DNA of 64,000 nucleotides from Bradyrhizobium sp. LHD-71 (GTDB taxonomy: Bacteria > Pseudomonadota > Alphaproteobacteria > Rhizobiales > Xanthobacteraceae): contig NZ_JAVIFX010000009.1 of assembly GCF_031157255.1 (NCBI RefSeq), positions 124,001 through 188,000 of the forward strand. The letters run 5' to 3'. The notes beneath the pieces are model-generated. The model ran no database searches, was not told where the DNA came from, and saw only the letters and a list, made by a program, of their open reading frames with translations. Position numbers and translations under genes: made by a program. Shown one piece after another: positions 26,048-34,298 of this stretch (the stretch's first letter is position 1; every line of letters starts with the position of its first letter).

Positions 26048-26909
26048 CCGGAACCTGATCTCGGTCCTGACGCAGCAGGAGGACCTGAATTTTCTTCTGA
26101 CCAACCGGATTCCGCGGTCGGCACTGACGCGGTTCATGGGCTGGTTCAGCAAGATCGAGCAGCCCTTGATCCGCGATGCGTCGATCGGCTGCCTGGGCCT
26201 GTTCACCGAGCTCGACCTGAGCGAGGCGAAGAAGACCCGCTTCACGAGTCTGCACGACTGCTTCACCCGCGAACTCCGGCCAGGCCTGCGGCCGCCTGAT
26301 CCCGATCCGTCGATCGTGGTCAGCCCGTCCGATGCGATCATCGGCGCACACGGGACGATCGCCGATATCGAACTGTTTCAAATCAAGGGCGCGCCTTATT
26401 CGCTTGATGACCTGCTTGGCGATCAAACGTCAGCGGCCGCACACCGAAATGGACAGTTCATCACGCTGCGTCTCACTGCGGGCATGTACCACCGCTTTCA
26501 TGCGCCGCATGATTGCACGATCGACCAGGTCACCTCCATTTACGGCGACTGCTGGAACGTCAATCCGATCGCCTTGAAGCGGATCGAACGGCTGTTTTGC
26601 AAGAACGAACGCGCTGTCATTCGAAGCCGCTTGCCGACCGGGGAGACGGTCACGCTGGTCGCAGTTGCTGCGGTGCTGGTGGCGAGCATCCGCCTGCATT
26701 TCCTGGATCTCCTTCTGAAGGCGCGAGAGCCGGGGATAAAGATCTTTCCATGCGACGTAAGTGTGCGGAAGGGCGATGAGCTCGGCTGGTTCGAACACGG
26801 ATCGACCATCATCGTGCTCGCGCCGGAGGGTTTTGCATTCTGCGATAACGTGCGCGAGAGCGCTCGCATTCGGGCGGGCGAACCGCTCATGCGCCGCGTT
26901 GACGGGTGA
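26040..26909 (+). CDS. psd: Phosphatidylserine decarboxylase (E. coli-like class)
   Basis: Membrane-associated, self-processing pyruvoyl enzyme of 289 residues that forms phosphatidylethanolamine. The self-cleavage serine is Ser255, in HGST rather than the usual LGST. The triad partners are Asp98 (SPSDAI) and His in YHRFH (His151 or His154). CFTRELRPGLRP near residue 74 is also typical. Many rhizobia carry a separate psd next to pssA; no pssA is here. It is divergent from the aminotransferase with only 35 bases between starts. Confidence 0.9.
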   Translation: MTIRNLISVLTQQEDLNFLLTNRIPRSALTRFMGWFSKIEQPLIRDASIGCLGLFTELDLSEAKKTRFTSLHDCFTRELRPGLRPPDPDPSIVVSPSDAIIGAHGTIADIELFQIKGAPYSLDDLLGDQTSAAAHRNGQFITLRLTAGMYHRFHAPHDCTIDQVTSIYGDCWNVNPIALKRIERLFCKNERAVIRSRLPTGETVTLVAVAAVLVASIRLHFLDLLLKAREPGIKIFPCDVSVRKGDELGWFEHGSTIIVLAPEGFAFCDNVRESARIRAGEPLMRRVDG

Positions 26910-27007
26910 GGGCCGGGTTGCCCTCCGGACCTGTCGTCGAATCGTCACGCCCCGTTGATATGCGCCGTTTCTGAAATGGCTTCATGTCCACAGGAGCATC
27001 CCGGCCC

Positions 27008-27658
27008 ATGAGCGCCGATCTCGAACGGCAGGTCGTTGAAACTGCTTATGCACGCTGGGCGCCGATTTACGACGCCGTTTGCGGACCGGTGATGGTGAAG
27101 GGTCGCAGGGCGGCGGCGCAGGCCGCGCGCGAAGTCGGTGGCAACATTCTCGAGGTCGGGGTCGGCACGGGTCTTTCGTTTGACGACTATGACAAAACGA
27201 CGTCGGTGACCGGCATCGATCTTTCCGAGCCGATGCTGCAGAAGGCCCGCTCGAAGCTCGCGACCGGGCGTTATCCGTTCGTCAGGCAGGTCCTCAAGAT
27301 GGACGCGCATAAGATGACCTTTGCGGACGCGACGTTCGACTGCGTCGTGGCGCAATTCGTCATCACCCTGGTGGAGAATCCCGAACAGGTGCTCTCCGAA
27401 TGCCACCGGGTGGTGAAGCCGGGCGGGCGGATCATTCTCGTTAACCATCTTTATTCCGAGCGCGGGTGGGCTGCTGCGGTCGAGCGCTGGGCCGCAAAAA
27501 AGACCCGCAAGCTTGGACTTCGGCCGGAGTTTCCGTTCGCGCGGCTGCAGGCTTGGGCTGCCGCCAACAGCGAGGCGGCGCTGGTCGAGCGGCGCAAGAT
27601 CAAGCCGTTCGGCATTTACACGCTGGTCAGCTTCGAGCGGGTTCCGGCGACGCTTTGA
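27008..27658 (+). CDS. PmtA-like phospholipid N-methyltransferase (copy 2)
   Basis: SAM-dependent methyltransferase of 216 residues, paralogous to the gene at 22713-23387. VVETAYARWAPIYDAVCGPV, ILEVGVGTGLSF (motif I) and VVKPGGRIILVNHLY are the matching regions. The sequence fits PE-methylating PmtA of the Sinorhizobium type. ATG 27008 has AGGAG upstream; ATG 26984 would add eight residues. It follows psd by 98 bases and precedes plcP by 69. Psd product phosphatidylethanolamine would be its natural substrate. Confidence 0.82.
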   Translation: MSADLERQVVETAYARWAPIYDAVCGPVMVKGRRAAAQAAREVGGNILEVGVGTGLSFDDYDKTTSVTGIDLSEPMLQKARSKLATGRYPFVRQVLKMDAHKMTFADATFDCVVAQFVITLVENPEQVLSECHRVVKPGGRIILVNHLYSERGWAAAVERWAAKKTRKLGLRPEFPFARLQAWAAANSEAALVERRKIKPFGIYTLVSFERVPATL

Positions 27659-27676
27659 GCGTCATCGCACCGTCAC
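27659..27676 (+). promoter_or_regulatory. Candidate Pho box before plcP
   Basis: GCGTCATCGCACCGTCAC starts at the pmtA stop codon and has GTCAT and GTCAC half sites exactly 11 bases apart, 52 bases before the plcP start. The spacer lacks the usual A/T bases. It shares the arrangement GTCATCGC-N4-TCAC with the site at 21481 before the other glycosyltransferase. Confidence 0.4.
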
Positions 27677-27727
27677 CCGACTCTGTTACCTGCGGCTCGG
27701 GATGGACGAATCTTGGAGAATGACGGG

Positions 27728-28525
27728 ATGACCGAAAGCGAGCCTGAACGGCGCTTTCGTACGCTTTTCATTTCGGACGTCCACCTTGGAACGCGCGGAT
27801 GTCAGGCGGACCGTCTTCTCGACTTCCTTAAATTTCATGATGCAGACACGATCTACCTGGTCGGCGATATCGTCGATGGCTGGGCGCTGAAAGCCGGCTG
27901 GTATTGGCCGCAGGCGCACAACGATGTGGTGCAGAAGCTGCTGCGCAAGGGCCGCAAGGGTTGCCGCATCATCTACATTCCCGGCAACCACGATGAGTTC
28001 CTGCGCAACTATTATGGCACGCACTTCGGCGGCATCGAGGTGGTCGAGCAGACGACGCATCAAGGTGCCGACGGCCGGCGCTATCTGATCATCCATGGCG
28101 ACATCTTCGACCTCGTGGTGCAGAACGCGCGCTGGCTCGCTCATCTCGGCGATCGCGCTTACGATTTCGCGATCCAGATGAACCGCTTCGTCAACATGTT
28201 CCGCCGCATGTTCGGTCGACCGTACTGGTCACTGTCGCAGTGGGCGAAGCTGAAGGTGAAGAATGCGGTCAACTACATCGGTGCGTTCGAGCGCACGCTT
28301 GCCGCTGAGGCACGTCGCTGCGACGCTCAGGGTGTGATCTGCGGCCACATCCACTTCGCGACCATCCGCGATGAACACGGTATCCGCTACATCAACTGCG
28401 GCGACTGGGTGGAAAGCTGCACGGCTGTCGTGGAGCACGATGACGGCCGATTCGAAATCATCAACTGGGCGAACGCCTCGCCGCCGGTCGCATTGCCTGC
28501 CCCGCTTGCGGCGCGTGCCGCCTGA
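27728..28525 (+). CDS. plcP: Phospholipase C-type metallophosphoesterase, PlcP-like
   Basis: Calcineurin-like phosphoesterase of 265 residues. All metal-binding motifs are present in order: FISDVHLG, GDIVDGW, GNHDEF, HGDIFD and CGHIHFA. Such proteins are often labelled LpxH, but the alphaproteobacterial group next to an Agt glycosyltransferase includes PlcP of Sinorhizobium, which cleaves phosphatidylcholine and -ethanolamine to diacylglycerol under phosphate shortage. ATG 27728 has GGAG nine bases upstream. Its TGA stop overlaps the following gene's ATG by one base. I favour PlcP over LpxH from the neighbour. Confidence 0.85.
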   Translation: MTESEPERRFRTLFISDVHLGTRGCQADRLLDFLKFHDADTIYLVGDIVDGWALKAGWYWPQAHNDVVQKLLRKGRKGCRIIYIPGNHDEFLRNYYGTHFGGIEVVEQTTHQGADGRRYLIIHGDIFDLVVQNARWLAHLGDRAYDFAIQMNRFVNMFRRMFGRPYWSLSQWAKLKVKNAVNYIGAFERTLAAEARRCDAQGVICGHIHFATIRDEHGIRYINCGDWVESCTAVVEHDDGRFEIINWANASPPVALPAPLAARAA

Positions 28526-29577
28526 TGAAAATTCTGGTCGCGACCGACGCCTGGCATCCGCAGGTCAACGGGGTCGTGCAAACCCTGACGATGATGTCGC
28601 AGGCGACCAGAACGCTCGGCGTCGAGATGGTGTTTCTCACTCCACAGTCGTTCCGCACCGTCGCGATGCCCGGTTATCCCGGCATTCGCCTGGCGCTGCC
28701 TCCTCCGGGCAGAATCGCGCGGTTGATCGAGGAAGCCAAGCCCGACGCGATCCACATTGCGACCGAGGGGCCAATCGGAATGCTGGTGCGGCAATATTGC
28801 CGCGCGCGCAGCCTTGCCCTCAGCTCGAGCTTTCATACGCGGTTCCCCGAATATGTGTCGGCACGGCTGCCGATCCCCGAGGCGTGGGTCTGGGCGATGC
28901 TGCGATGGTTTCATAGTCTCAGCGGTTCGGTGATGGCAGCGACTGCGCCGCTGGCGCAGGAGCTCAGCGAGCGCGGCTTTGGCAATGTGCGGGTCTGGCC
29001 GCGCGGGGTCGATGCCAAGCTGTTTCGGCCGCGTGCCTCTGACCTCGGCCTGCCACGTCCGGTCTTTCTCTCGGTTGGACGACTCGCGGTCGAAAAAAAT
29101 CTCGAGGCGTTTCTGGATCTGGATCTGCCGGGCACCAAGGTTGTCGTCGGCGACGGACCACAGCGCGCAAGCCTGCAGCGCCGCTACCGGGACGTGGCTT
29201 TCCTCGGTGAACAATTCGGCGAAAGACTTGCCGAGACTTATGCCGCAGCCGATGTCTTTGTGTTTCCGAGCAAGACCGATACGTTCGGTCTTGTGCTGCT
29301 GGAAGCGCTTGCAAGCGGCGTTCCCGTCGCAGCCTTCCCGGTGACCGGGCCGCGAGACGTGATTGGCCATGCGCCGGTCGGCGTTCTGAACGACGACCTG
29401 CGACAGGCCTGCCTCGCGGCATTGAAGCTGTCGCGGGAGGATTGCCGCGCCTTTGCACTCGAGCGCAGCTGGGAAGCTTCCGCGCAGGCGTTCTTGAAAA
29501 ATATCCTGATTGCCGCCAGCGGTCGTGCGGATGCCGGCGATTCGCCGCTCTCGGTAACGACCCGCACGCCGGCCTGA
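28525..29577 (+). CDS. agt: Diacylglycerol glycosyltransferase, Agt-like (copy 2)
   Basis: GT4-family transferase of 350 residues, translationally coupled to plcP. ATDAWHPQVNGVVQTL opens the acceptor domain; SKTDTFGLVLLEALASG carries the donor-site glutamates. In Agrobacterium, Mesorhizobium and marine bacteria the enzyme beside PlcP puts glucose or glucuronate on the diacylglycerol that PlcP releases, making phosphorus-free glycolipids. The plcP-agt order here is the same. It is about as long as copy 1 and colinear with it. The sugar donor cannot be told from motifs. Confidence 0.85.
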   Translation: MKILVATDAWHPQVNGVVQTLTMMSQATRTLGVEMVFLTPQSFRTVAMPGYPGIRLALPPPGRIARLIEEAKPDAIHIATEGPIGMLVRQYCRARSLALSSSFHTRFPEYVSARLPIPEAWVWAMLRWFHSLSGSVMAATAPLAQELSERGFGNVRVWPRGVDAKLFRPRASDLGLPRPVFLSVGRLAVEKNLEAFLDLDLPGTKVVVGDGPQRASLQRRYRDVAFLGEQFGERLAETYAAADVFVFPSKTDTFGLVLLEALASGVPVAAFPVTGPRDVIGHAPVGVLNDDLRQACLAALKLSREDCRAFALERSWEASAQAFLKNILIAASGRADAGDSPLSVTTRTPA

Positions 29578-29616
29578 CGCTTGCCTTACCGAGGCGGGCC
29601 GCGCTAACCAAGGCGG

Positions 29617-30609
29617 ATGACCAGCATTGACCTGAATTCGCTTGCTGTGACGCCTGCGGACATCGCCGCCGCCAGCCGGGCCATCGAAAAGTTCGCGGTC
29701 CGTACCCCGCTCTTGACCTCGCCGGCGCTCGACGAGAGGACAGGTGCGCAGGTGTTTCTCAAGCCCGAGGTGCTGCAGCGAACCGGTTCATTCAAGTTCC
29801 GCGGCGCCTACAACAAGCTTTCATCGATTCCGGAGGCCTCGCGGAGCGCGGGCGTGGTGGCATTTTCCTCGGGCAATCACGCGCAAGGGGTCGCTGCCGC
29901 GGCGCAACTGTTCAGCATCCCGGCGACGATCGTGATGCCGGCCGACTCGCCGAAGACCAAGCAGGAGCGCACGAAGGGCTACGGCGCCACGGTGGTCCTG
30001 TACGATCGGGACCGGGAGGACCGCGAGGCGATTGCGCGCGAGATCTGCATGAAAAGCGGTGCGACGCTGGTCCCGCCTTTCGATGATCCAAAAATCATTG
30101 CCGGCCAGGGCACCGCCGGCCGCGAGATCGCCGACGACATGGCTGCGCGCGGCGCCGTGCCGGACGTCGTCGCAGCTCCTGCCTCCGGTGGCGGTCTGAC
30201 CGCCGGCGTCGCCATCGGTATCAAGGCGCGGTTTCCGCAAAGCATGATCATGACGGCGGAGCCCGAAGGGTTCAATGATCACGCGCTGTCGTTCGCCGCC
30301 GGTCAGCGCCAGTCGCACCACGCGGCGGGACGAACCGTCTGCGATGCGCTGATGGCTCCCATTCCGGGCGAGCTGACGTTCTCGATCAACCGGCAACTCG
30401 TGACCTCCGGCGCGGAGGTTTCCGATGCCGAGGTCGCCGAGGCGATGAAGTTCGCGTTCCGTGAGCTCAAGCTCGTGGTCGAGCCGGGTGGTGCGGTCGC
30501 ACTCGCGGCGCTGCTCGCCGGACGGCTCGATGCGAAAGGTAAGACGGTCGCGATCGTTCTGTCGGGCGGTAACGTCGATGCGGAGCTGTTTGCGAACCTG
30601 CTCGGGTGA
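29617..30609 (+). CDS. Threonine/serine dehydratase (catabolic, no ACT domain)
   Basis: Fold-type II PLP enzyme of 330 residues that deaminates threonine to 2-oxobutyrate or serine to pyruvate. The PLP lysine lies in GSFKFRGAYNK (about residue 53), AFSSGNHAQGVA follows, and the phosphate cup is ASGGGLTAGV. The short length and absence of the regulatory C-terminal domain indicate the TdcB-like or threo-hydroxyaspartate type rather than IlvA. It stands alone after the lipid island, 39 bases from agt. Confidence 0.9.
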   Translation: MTSIDLNSLAVTPADIAAASRAIEKFAVRTPLLTSPALDERTGAQVFLKPEVLQRTGSFKFRGAYNKLSSIPEASRSAGVVAFSSGNHAQGVAAAAQLFSIPATIVMPADSPKTKQERTKGYGATVVLYDRDREDREAIAREICMKSGATLVPPFDDPKIIAGQGTAGREIADDMAARGAVPDVVAAPASGGGLTAGVAIGIKARFPQSMIMTAEPEGFNDHALSFAAGQRQSHHAAGRTVCDALMAPIPGELTFSINRQLVTSGAEVSDAEVAEAMKFAFRELKLVVEPGGAVALAALLAGRLDAKGKTVAIVLSGGNVDAELFANLLG

Positions 30610-30639
30610 GCGAGCGCTAACGCTATCGGTGATCGCGGC

Positions 30640-31893
30640 TCAGGTAAAAAACGCGACCTTCTCGGCCTGGCTCATGCGACGGAACGGTGCGAGCGCATCG
30701 GGTCGCGCGGCGGTCGGATTCTGGATCACGCCGTTGACGATCAAGGCCTCGCCGAGGCTTCGGATCGGAACGGCCTTTGTCTCGCTGACCGGCGTCTCGC
30801 TGACCGGCAGCGGCGCGACATCCGCGATCTTCGAACAGCGCTCATCAGCTGCGGCCGCATTTACCCGCTCCGCCTCCGCGCTTGCGACATCGATGATCTC
30901 GATGTCGTCGGCCAGAGAGACGTGTTGCGCGCGCGCCGGTGCGGTCGCGGTCGAAAACCTGTAAGGCTCGAGCTTTGCCTCATAGAGGCGCTGTCGGTTG
31001 ATTTCCGGTTCGGTCGGTGATGCCGGCTCGCCGACGGGCGCGGCATCGACGATCTCGATGTCGCTGTCGTCTCCATAGATTTCGTGAAACGCCGCGTCGG
31101 GATAGGCCGCAACCTCGGCCGGGGCCGGTTCGACGATGGTCGCCTGCGGCTCATCAAGCGAGGAGGGCGCCGCGTCGGCCGTCGCGTCGTCGTCGAAGGA
31201 CATCGCGAACGCGCCGTCGTCTTCGCTCATCGCGTCGGCGATGGCGTCGACCACCATGTCCAGCGCGTCGGTCTCGGCGTCTTCGCCCCTCGTCGTGGCT
31301 TCGACGTGCTGCATCAGGCCGTCGAACGCGGCGAGGACCTCCACTTCGATATCGCCGGCGACGGAGCGTTCAGCAAGCACGCCGGTATAACCGTCCGTGA
31401 TCGCGTTTACCTGGGCGTCGAACATGTCGCAGATGCGCGAATCGAAGCCGCGCTCGCGCAGCGCCCATGAGATGCTCTTGATCGTCTCCACGCCGCGGCG
31501 GATTGCTTCGAACGCCTGCTCATTGCTTTCGCGCAATAGTCTTTGAGCGATCTCGATCCGCACCTTGGTGAATGCCTTGGCCAGGTCCGGCCAGAGATCG
31601 ACCGCAGGCTCGGGTTCGCTCAAGGCTTGAGCGTCCGCCTGGGCATTTGCTTCGGCCTGCGCAACAGCTTCGGCCTGCGCCTGCCTCTGGCTTGCGAGAG
31701 TTGTTTCGATGCGCTCGACCGCCTCGAGCACCATGCGCGTATCGGCGTTGCGGTTGCGCTTGGCGTATTCGGTCAGGAACCAGCGACCGCGCGCCGTCTC
31801 CATGAACGCCTCATGGATTGCGTGGTAGTCCGCGTCCGTCGGCAGCGAGGGGCGGGCGTGAATCGGAGACAATGCGAAGGCGTCGTCGGCCAT
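30640..31893 (-). CDS. Acidic, alanine-rich protein of unknown function
   Basis: Protein of 417 residues that I do not recognise. The N-terminal part (about 15-60) includes ARGRWFLTEYAKRNRNADTR, a stretch I believe recurs in hypothetical proteins of Hyphomicrobiales. A following alanine/glutamine-rich segment may be coiled. The middle (about 130-200) contains ISWALRERGFDSRICDMF. The rest is low-complexity and rich in Asp, Glu, Ala and Pro, probably disordered. No signal peptide or membrane helix. ATG 31893 is preferred; the open frame reaches 31941. Codon use matches the neighbours, so it is probably a real gene. Confidence 0.75.
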   Translation of the reverse strand: MADDAFALSPIHARPSLPTDADYHAIHEAFMETARGRWFLTEYAKRNRNADTRMVLEAVERIETTLASQRQAQAEAVAQAEANAQADAQALSEPEPAVDLWPDLAKAFTKVRIEIAQRLLRESNEQAFEAIRRGVETIKSISWALRERGFDSRICDMFDAQVNAITDGYTGVLAERSVAGDIEVEVLAAFDGLMQHVEATTRGEDAETDALDMVVDAIADAMSEDDGAFAMSFDDDATADAAPSSLDEPQATIVEPAPAEVAAYPDAAFHEIYGDDSDIEIVDAAPVGEPASPTEPEINRQRLYEAKLEPYRFSTATAPARAQHVSLADDIEIIDVASAEAERVNAAAADERCSKIADVAPLPVSETPVSETKAVPIRSLGEALIVNGVIQNPTAARPDALAPFRRMSQAEKVAFFT

Positions 31894-31968
31894 TGAATTC
31901 TCATGGCGCAAATCACCGCGCCTTACGCTAACGATCACCATGATCTTCAGCGAATCGCAATTGAATTG

Positions 31969-33156
31969 ATGTCCGAGACGTCCGCAATCCCCATCGAAGG
32001 CCGGAGGTTCGCTTGGAGGCTGTCGGTGTTCTATGCGGCGATTTTTGCGCTGAGCGGCGCCTATATGCCGTTCTTCCCGCTATGGCTCCAGGCCGTCGGG
32101 CTCGAGCCAGCCCTGATCGGCGTTGTGGTGGCGGTGCCGACGGCCGCCCGCCTGCTGGCGGTTCCGATCATCACCGCCTGGGCCGGGCGGCATGACCTGT
32201 TGCGTGGTGCGCTCATCTGCACGGTGTGCGTGACATTTGCGGGCTTCCTGGCACTCGGCGCGATGCGCAGCGCAGTGACCATCGCCATCGTGCTGTGGCT
32301 GCTCGCTTGGGCCTGGACTGCAGCCGTTCCGCTCGCCGACGCCTTTGCCCTGCGTGGCGTCGCTTACCATCGGTGCGATTATGGCCCGATTCGGCTGTGG
32401 GGATCGGTCGGCTACGTCGCCGCGGCCCTGGCCGCAGGTCTTCTCGGCAGCCGATTCGGCAACATCAATCTGATCTGGGCGATCGCTGGCGTTGCCGGCC
32501 TGTGCGCCCTGTCGAGCTTCTGGCTCATGCCCGCCGGTCCCGCCATGCCCGGCGCGCTGCAGGTCTCAAAGCCTGGCGCCCTTCTACGGACGCCGGCATT
32601 TCTTGCCATCCTCGGCGCTGCGGCGCTGATCCAGGGCAGTCATTCGGCCTACTACACCTTCTCCGCAATCTCCTGGCAGGATGCCGGGATGACCAGCACG
32701 ACCATCTCGTTGTTGTGGGCCTTCTGCGTGGTGGTCGAGATCGTGCTGTTCGCGGTGTCGCCGCGCCTCGGTCTCTCGCCCGCCGCGCTGATCGCAATCG
32801 GCGGCGCAGGGGCAGCGCTGCGCTGGCTGATCATGACGCAGGAGCCGCCCCTTGCCGTGCTCGCCGGAGCTCAGGCGCTGCACGCGCTGTCGTTCGGTGC
32901 GACACATCTCGGCACGATGGGCCTGTTGGCCAGTCTCGTGCCTGGCCGCATCATGGCCAATGCCCAAGGCTTTATCGCGACGGCGACCGGGATTGTCATG
33001 GCCTCGACTGGGATCGCCTGCGGCTGGGCGTTCGCCAGCGTCGGTCAGTCGATCTACTACGGCATGGCGGCAATGGCTCTGGCCGGCACGATTGTGATCG
33101 TGACCTCGCGGCAGGCGATCAGAACAGCCATGGCGTCACACTATTCGGGACACTAG
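31969..33156 (+). CDS. MFS transporter (HcaT-like)
   Basis: Twelve-helix transporter of 395 residues. VFYAAIFALSGAYMPFFPLWL opens the first helix, and GPIRLWGSVGYVAAAL marks the phenylpropionate/nucleoside-permease-like MFS branch. ATG 31969 is favoured because the extra 22 residues from 31903 are polar and non-family. The last codons overlap the convergent epimerase gene by four bases, and the stop codon falls in GGGACACTAG, which equals an end of the hairpin repeats; that may be chance. The substrate is unknown. Confidence 0.83.
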   Translation: MSETSAIPIEGRRFAWRLSVFYAAIFALSGAYMPFFPLWLQAVGLEPALIGVVVAVPTAARLLAVPIITAWAGRHDLLRGALICTVCVTFAGFLALGAMRSAVTIAIVLWLLAWAWTAAVPLADAFALRGVAYHRCDYGPIRLWGSVGYVAAALAAGLLGSRFGNINLIWAIAGVAGLCALSSFWLMPAGPAMPGALQVSKPGALLRTPAFLAILGAAALIQGSHSAYYTFSAISWQDAGMTSTTISLLWAFCVVVEIVLFAVSPRLGLSPAALIAIGGAGAALRWLIMTQEPPLAVLAGAQALHALSFGATHLGTMGLLASLVPGRIMANAQGFIATATGIVMASTGIACGWAFASVGQSIYYGMAAMALAGTIVIVTSRQAIRTAMASHYSGH

Positions 33157-34148
33157 CCCCAGAGCTCTGCCGATGGCGGATGCACCTCGCTGCCGTCATA
33201 GCGCAAACCGTGATCGCGATCTCTTGCCAGCAGCAGCGGACCGTCGAGATCGACCACGCAGGCGGCTTGCGCCACGAGCATCGCCGGCGCCATCGCCAAC
33301 GATGTCGAGACCATGCAACCGACCATGATCTCGAAGCGAAGCGCGCGTGCGGCATCGGCGAGCGCCAGCGCTTCTGTCAATCCACCGGTCTTGTCGAGCT
33401 TGATGTTGATGGCGTCGTAGCGATCGCGAAGCTCCGCGAGCGAGGCGCGATCGTGCACGCTCTCGTCGGCGCACACAGCAATCGGGCGGCGGACCGTCGC
33501 CAGCGCGGCATCTTCGCCCGCCGGCAGCGGCTGCTCGACCAGCGTCACGCCTGCGTCCGCGCATGCATCGAGATTGCGGGCGATGTTGTCGTTCCGCCAT
33601 GACTCATTGGCGTCGACGATCAGCTCGGCGGTGGGAGCGGCCCTGCGTACCGCGGCGATGCGCTGTTCGTCGCCATCGCCGCCAAGCTTGATCTTCAGCA
33701 GCGGACGGTGTGCCGCGCTGGCGGTCGCTTCCGCCATCGCTTCAGGCGTGCCGAGCGAGATCGTGTAGGCGGTCGTCAGCGGTTTTGGTTCGCCGCGTTT
33801 CAGCAATTCCCAGACGCGCGCGCCGCTCGTCTTGGCGCGATGATCCCACAGCGCGCAGTCGAGCGCATTCCGTGCCGCGCCTGCAGGCATTGCCGCCTGC
33901 AACGCCTCGATGTTCATTCCGCGCATCAGCGCGCTGCTCATCGCGCGCAGTGCAGCTTCCGTCGCTTCCGGTGTTTCGCCATAGCGCGGGTAGGGGACAC
34001 ATTCACCGCGTCCGACGTGCACGCCGTCGCTGACCTCCGCGACAACGACCACAGCTTCCGTCTTCGCACCGCGTGCGATGGTGAAGGAGCCTGCGATCGG
34101 CCAGCGCTCGATTCGGACCGAGAGCGCCAGAGATGTTGCTGAAGTCAT
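33153..34148 (-). CDS. Enolase-superfamily dipeptide epimerase (L-Ala-D/L-Glu epimerase type)
   Basis: Muconate-lactonising-enzyme subgroup protein of 331 residues. The catalytic lysines lie in LKIKLGGDGD and in NIKLDKTGGL; metal ligands are in VDANESW, EQPLP and CADES. This matches L-Ala-D/L-Glu epimerase, which recycles murein peptides, or the related N-acetyl-D-glutamate racemase DgcA. No DgcN partner is adjacent, so recycling of cell-wall dipeptides is the more likely role. It is convergent with the MFS gene. Confidence 0.85.
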   Translation of the reverse strand: MTSATSLALSVRIERWPIAGSFTIARGAKTEAVVVVAEVSDGVHVGRGECVPYPRYGETPEATEAALRAMSSALMRGMNIEALQAAMPAGAARNALDCALWDHRAKTSGARVWELLKRGEPKPLTTAYTISLGTPEAMAEATASAAHRPLLKIKLGGDGDEQRIAAVRRAAPTAELIVDANESWRNDNIARNLDACADAGVTLVEQPLPAGEDAALATVRRPIAVCADESVHDRASLAELRDRYDAINIKLDKTGGLTEALALADAARALRFEIMVGCMVSTSLAMAPAMLVAQAACVVDLDGPLLLARDRDHGLRYDGSEVHPPSAELWG

Positions 34149-34204
34149 TCAAGAAATTCGCTGCCGCAGAGTCGGCTTAAGGGTTGCGGGATGACGGTAA
34201 GTAT

Positions 34205-34252
34205 GGCTCTTAGAGCCGGCATCGCAAGCCGCCCTGATGGCAGTGGGGCGGC
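34205..34252. other. Two adjacent palindromes in the mlaE leader
   Basis: GGCTCTTAGAGCC (34205-34217) is a perfect 13-base palindrome, and GCCGCCC / GGGCGGC (34228-34252) forms a seven-pair stem with an 11-base loop. They lie in the 150-base gap between the divergent epimerase and mlaE genes. They could be operator or mRNA structures. No T-run follows. Confidence 0.45.
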
Positions 34253-34298
34253 ATCCGAAGACGGGTCGGATCCGCGAGGCAGGGGTTAAAAACGCGGC

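Noticed and set aside
26909-26926. Hairpin GAGGGC/GCCCTC after psd as a terminator
   Set aside because: Six-pair stem with no following T-run; too weak to call a terminator.
33147-33156. GGGACACTAG at the end of the MFS gene as a fifth hairpin repeat
   Set aside because: Only one end is present; no second arm or GCGGCA loop is found nearby, so it may be chance or an old remnant.
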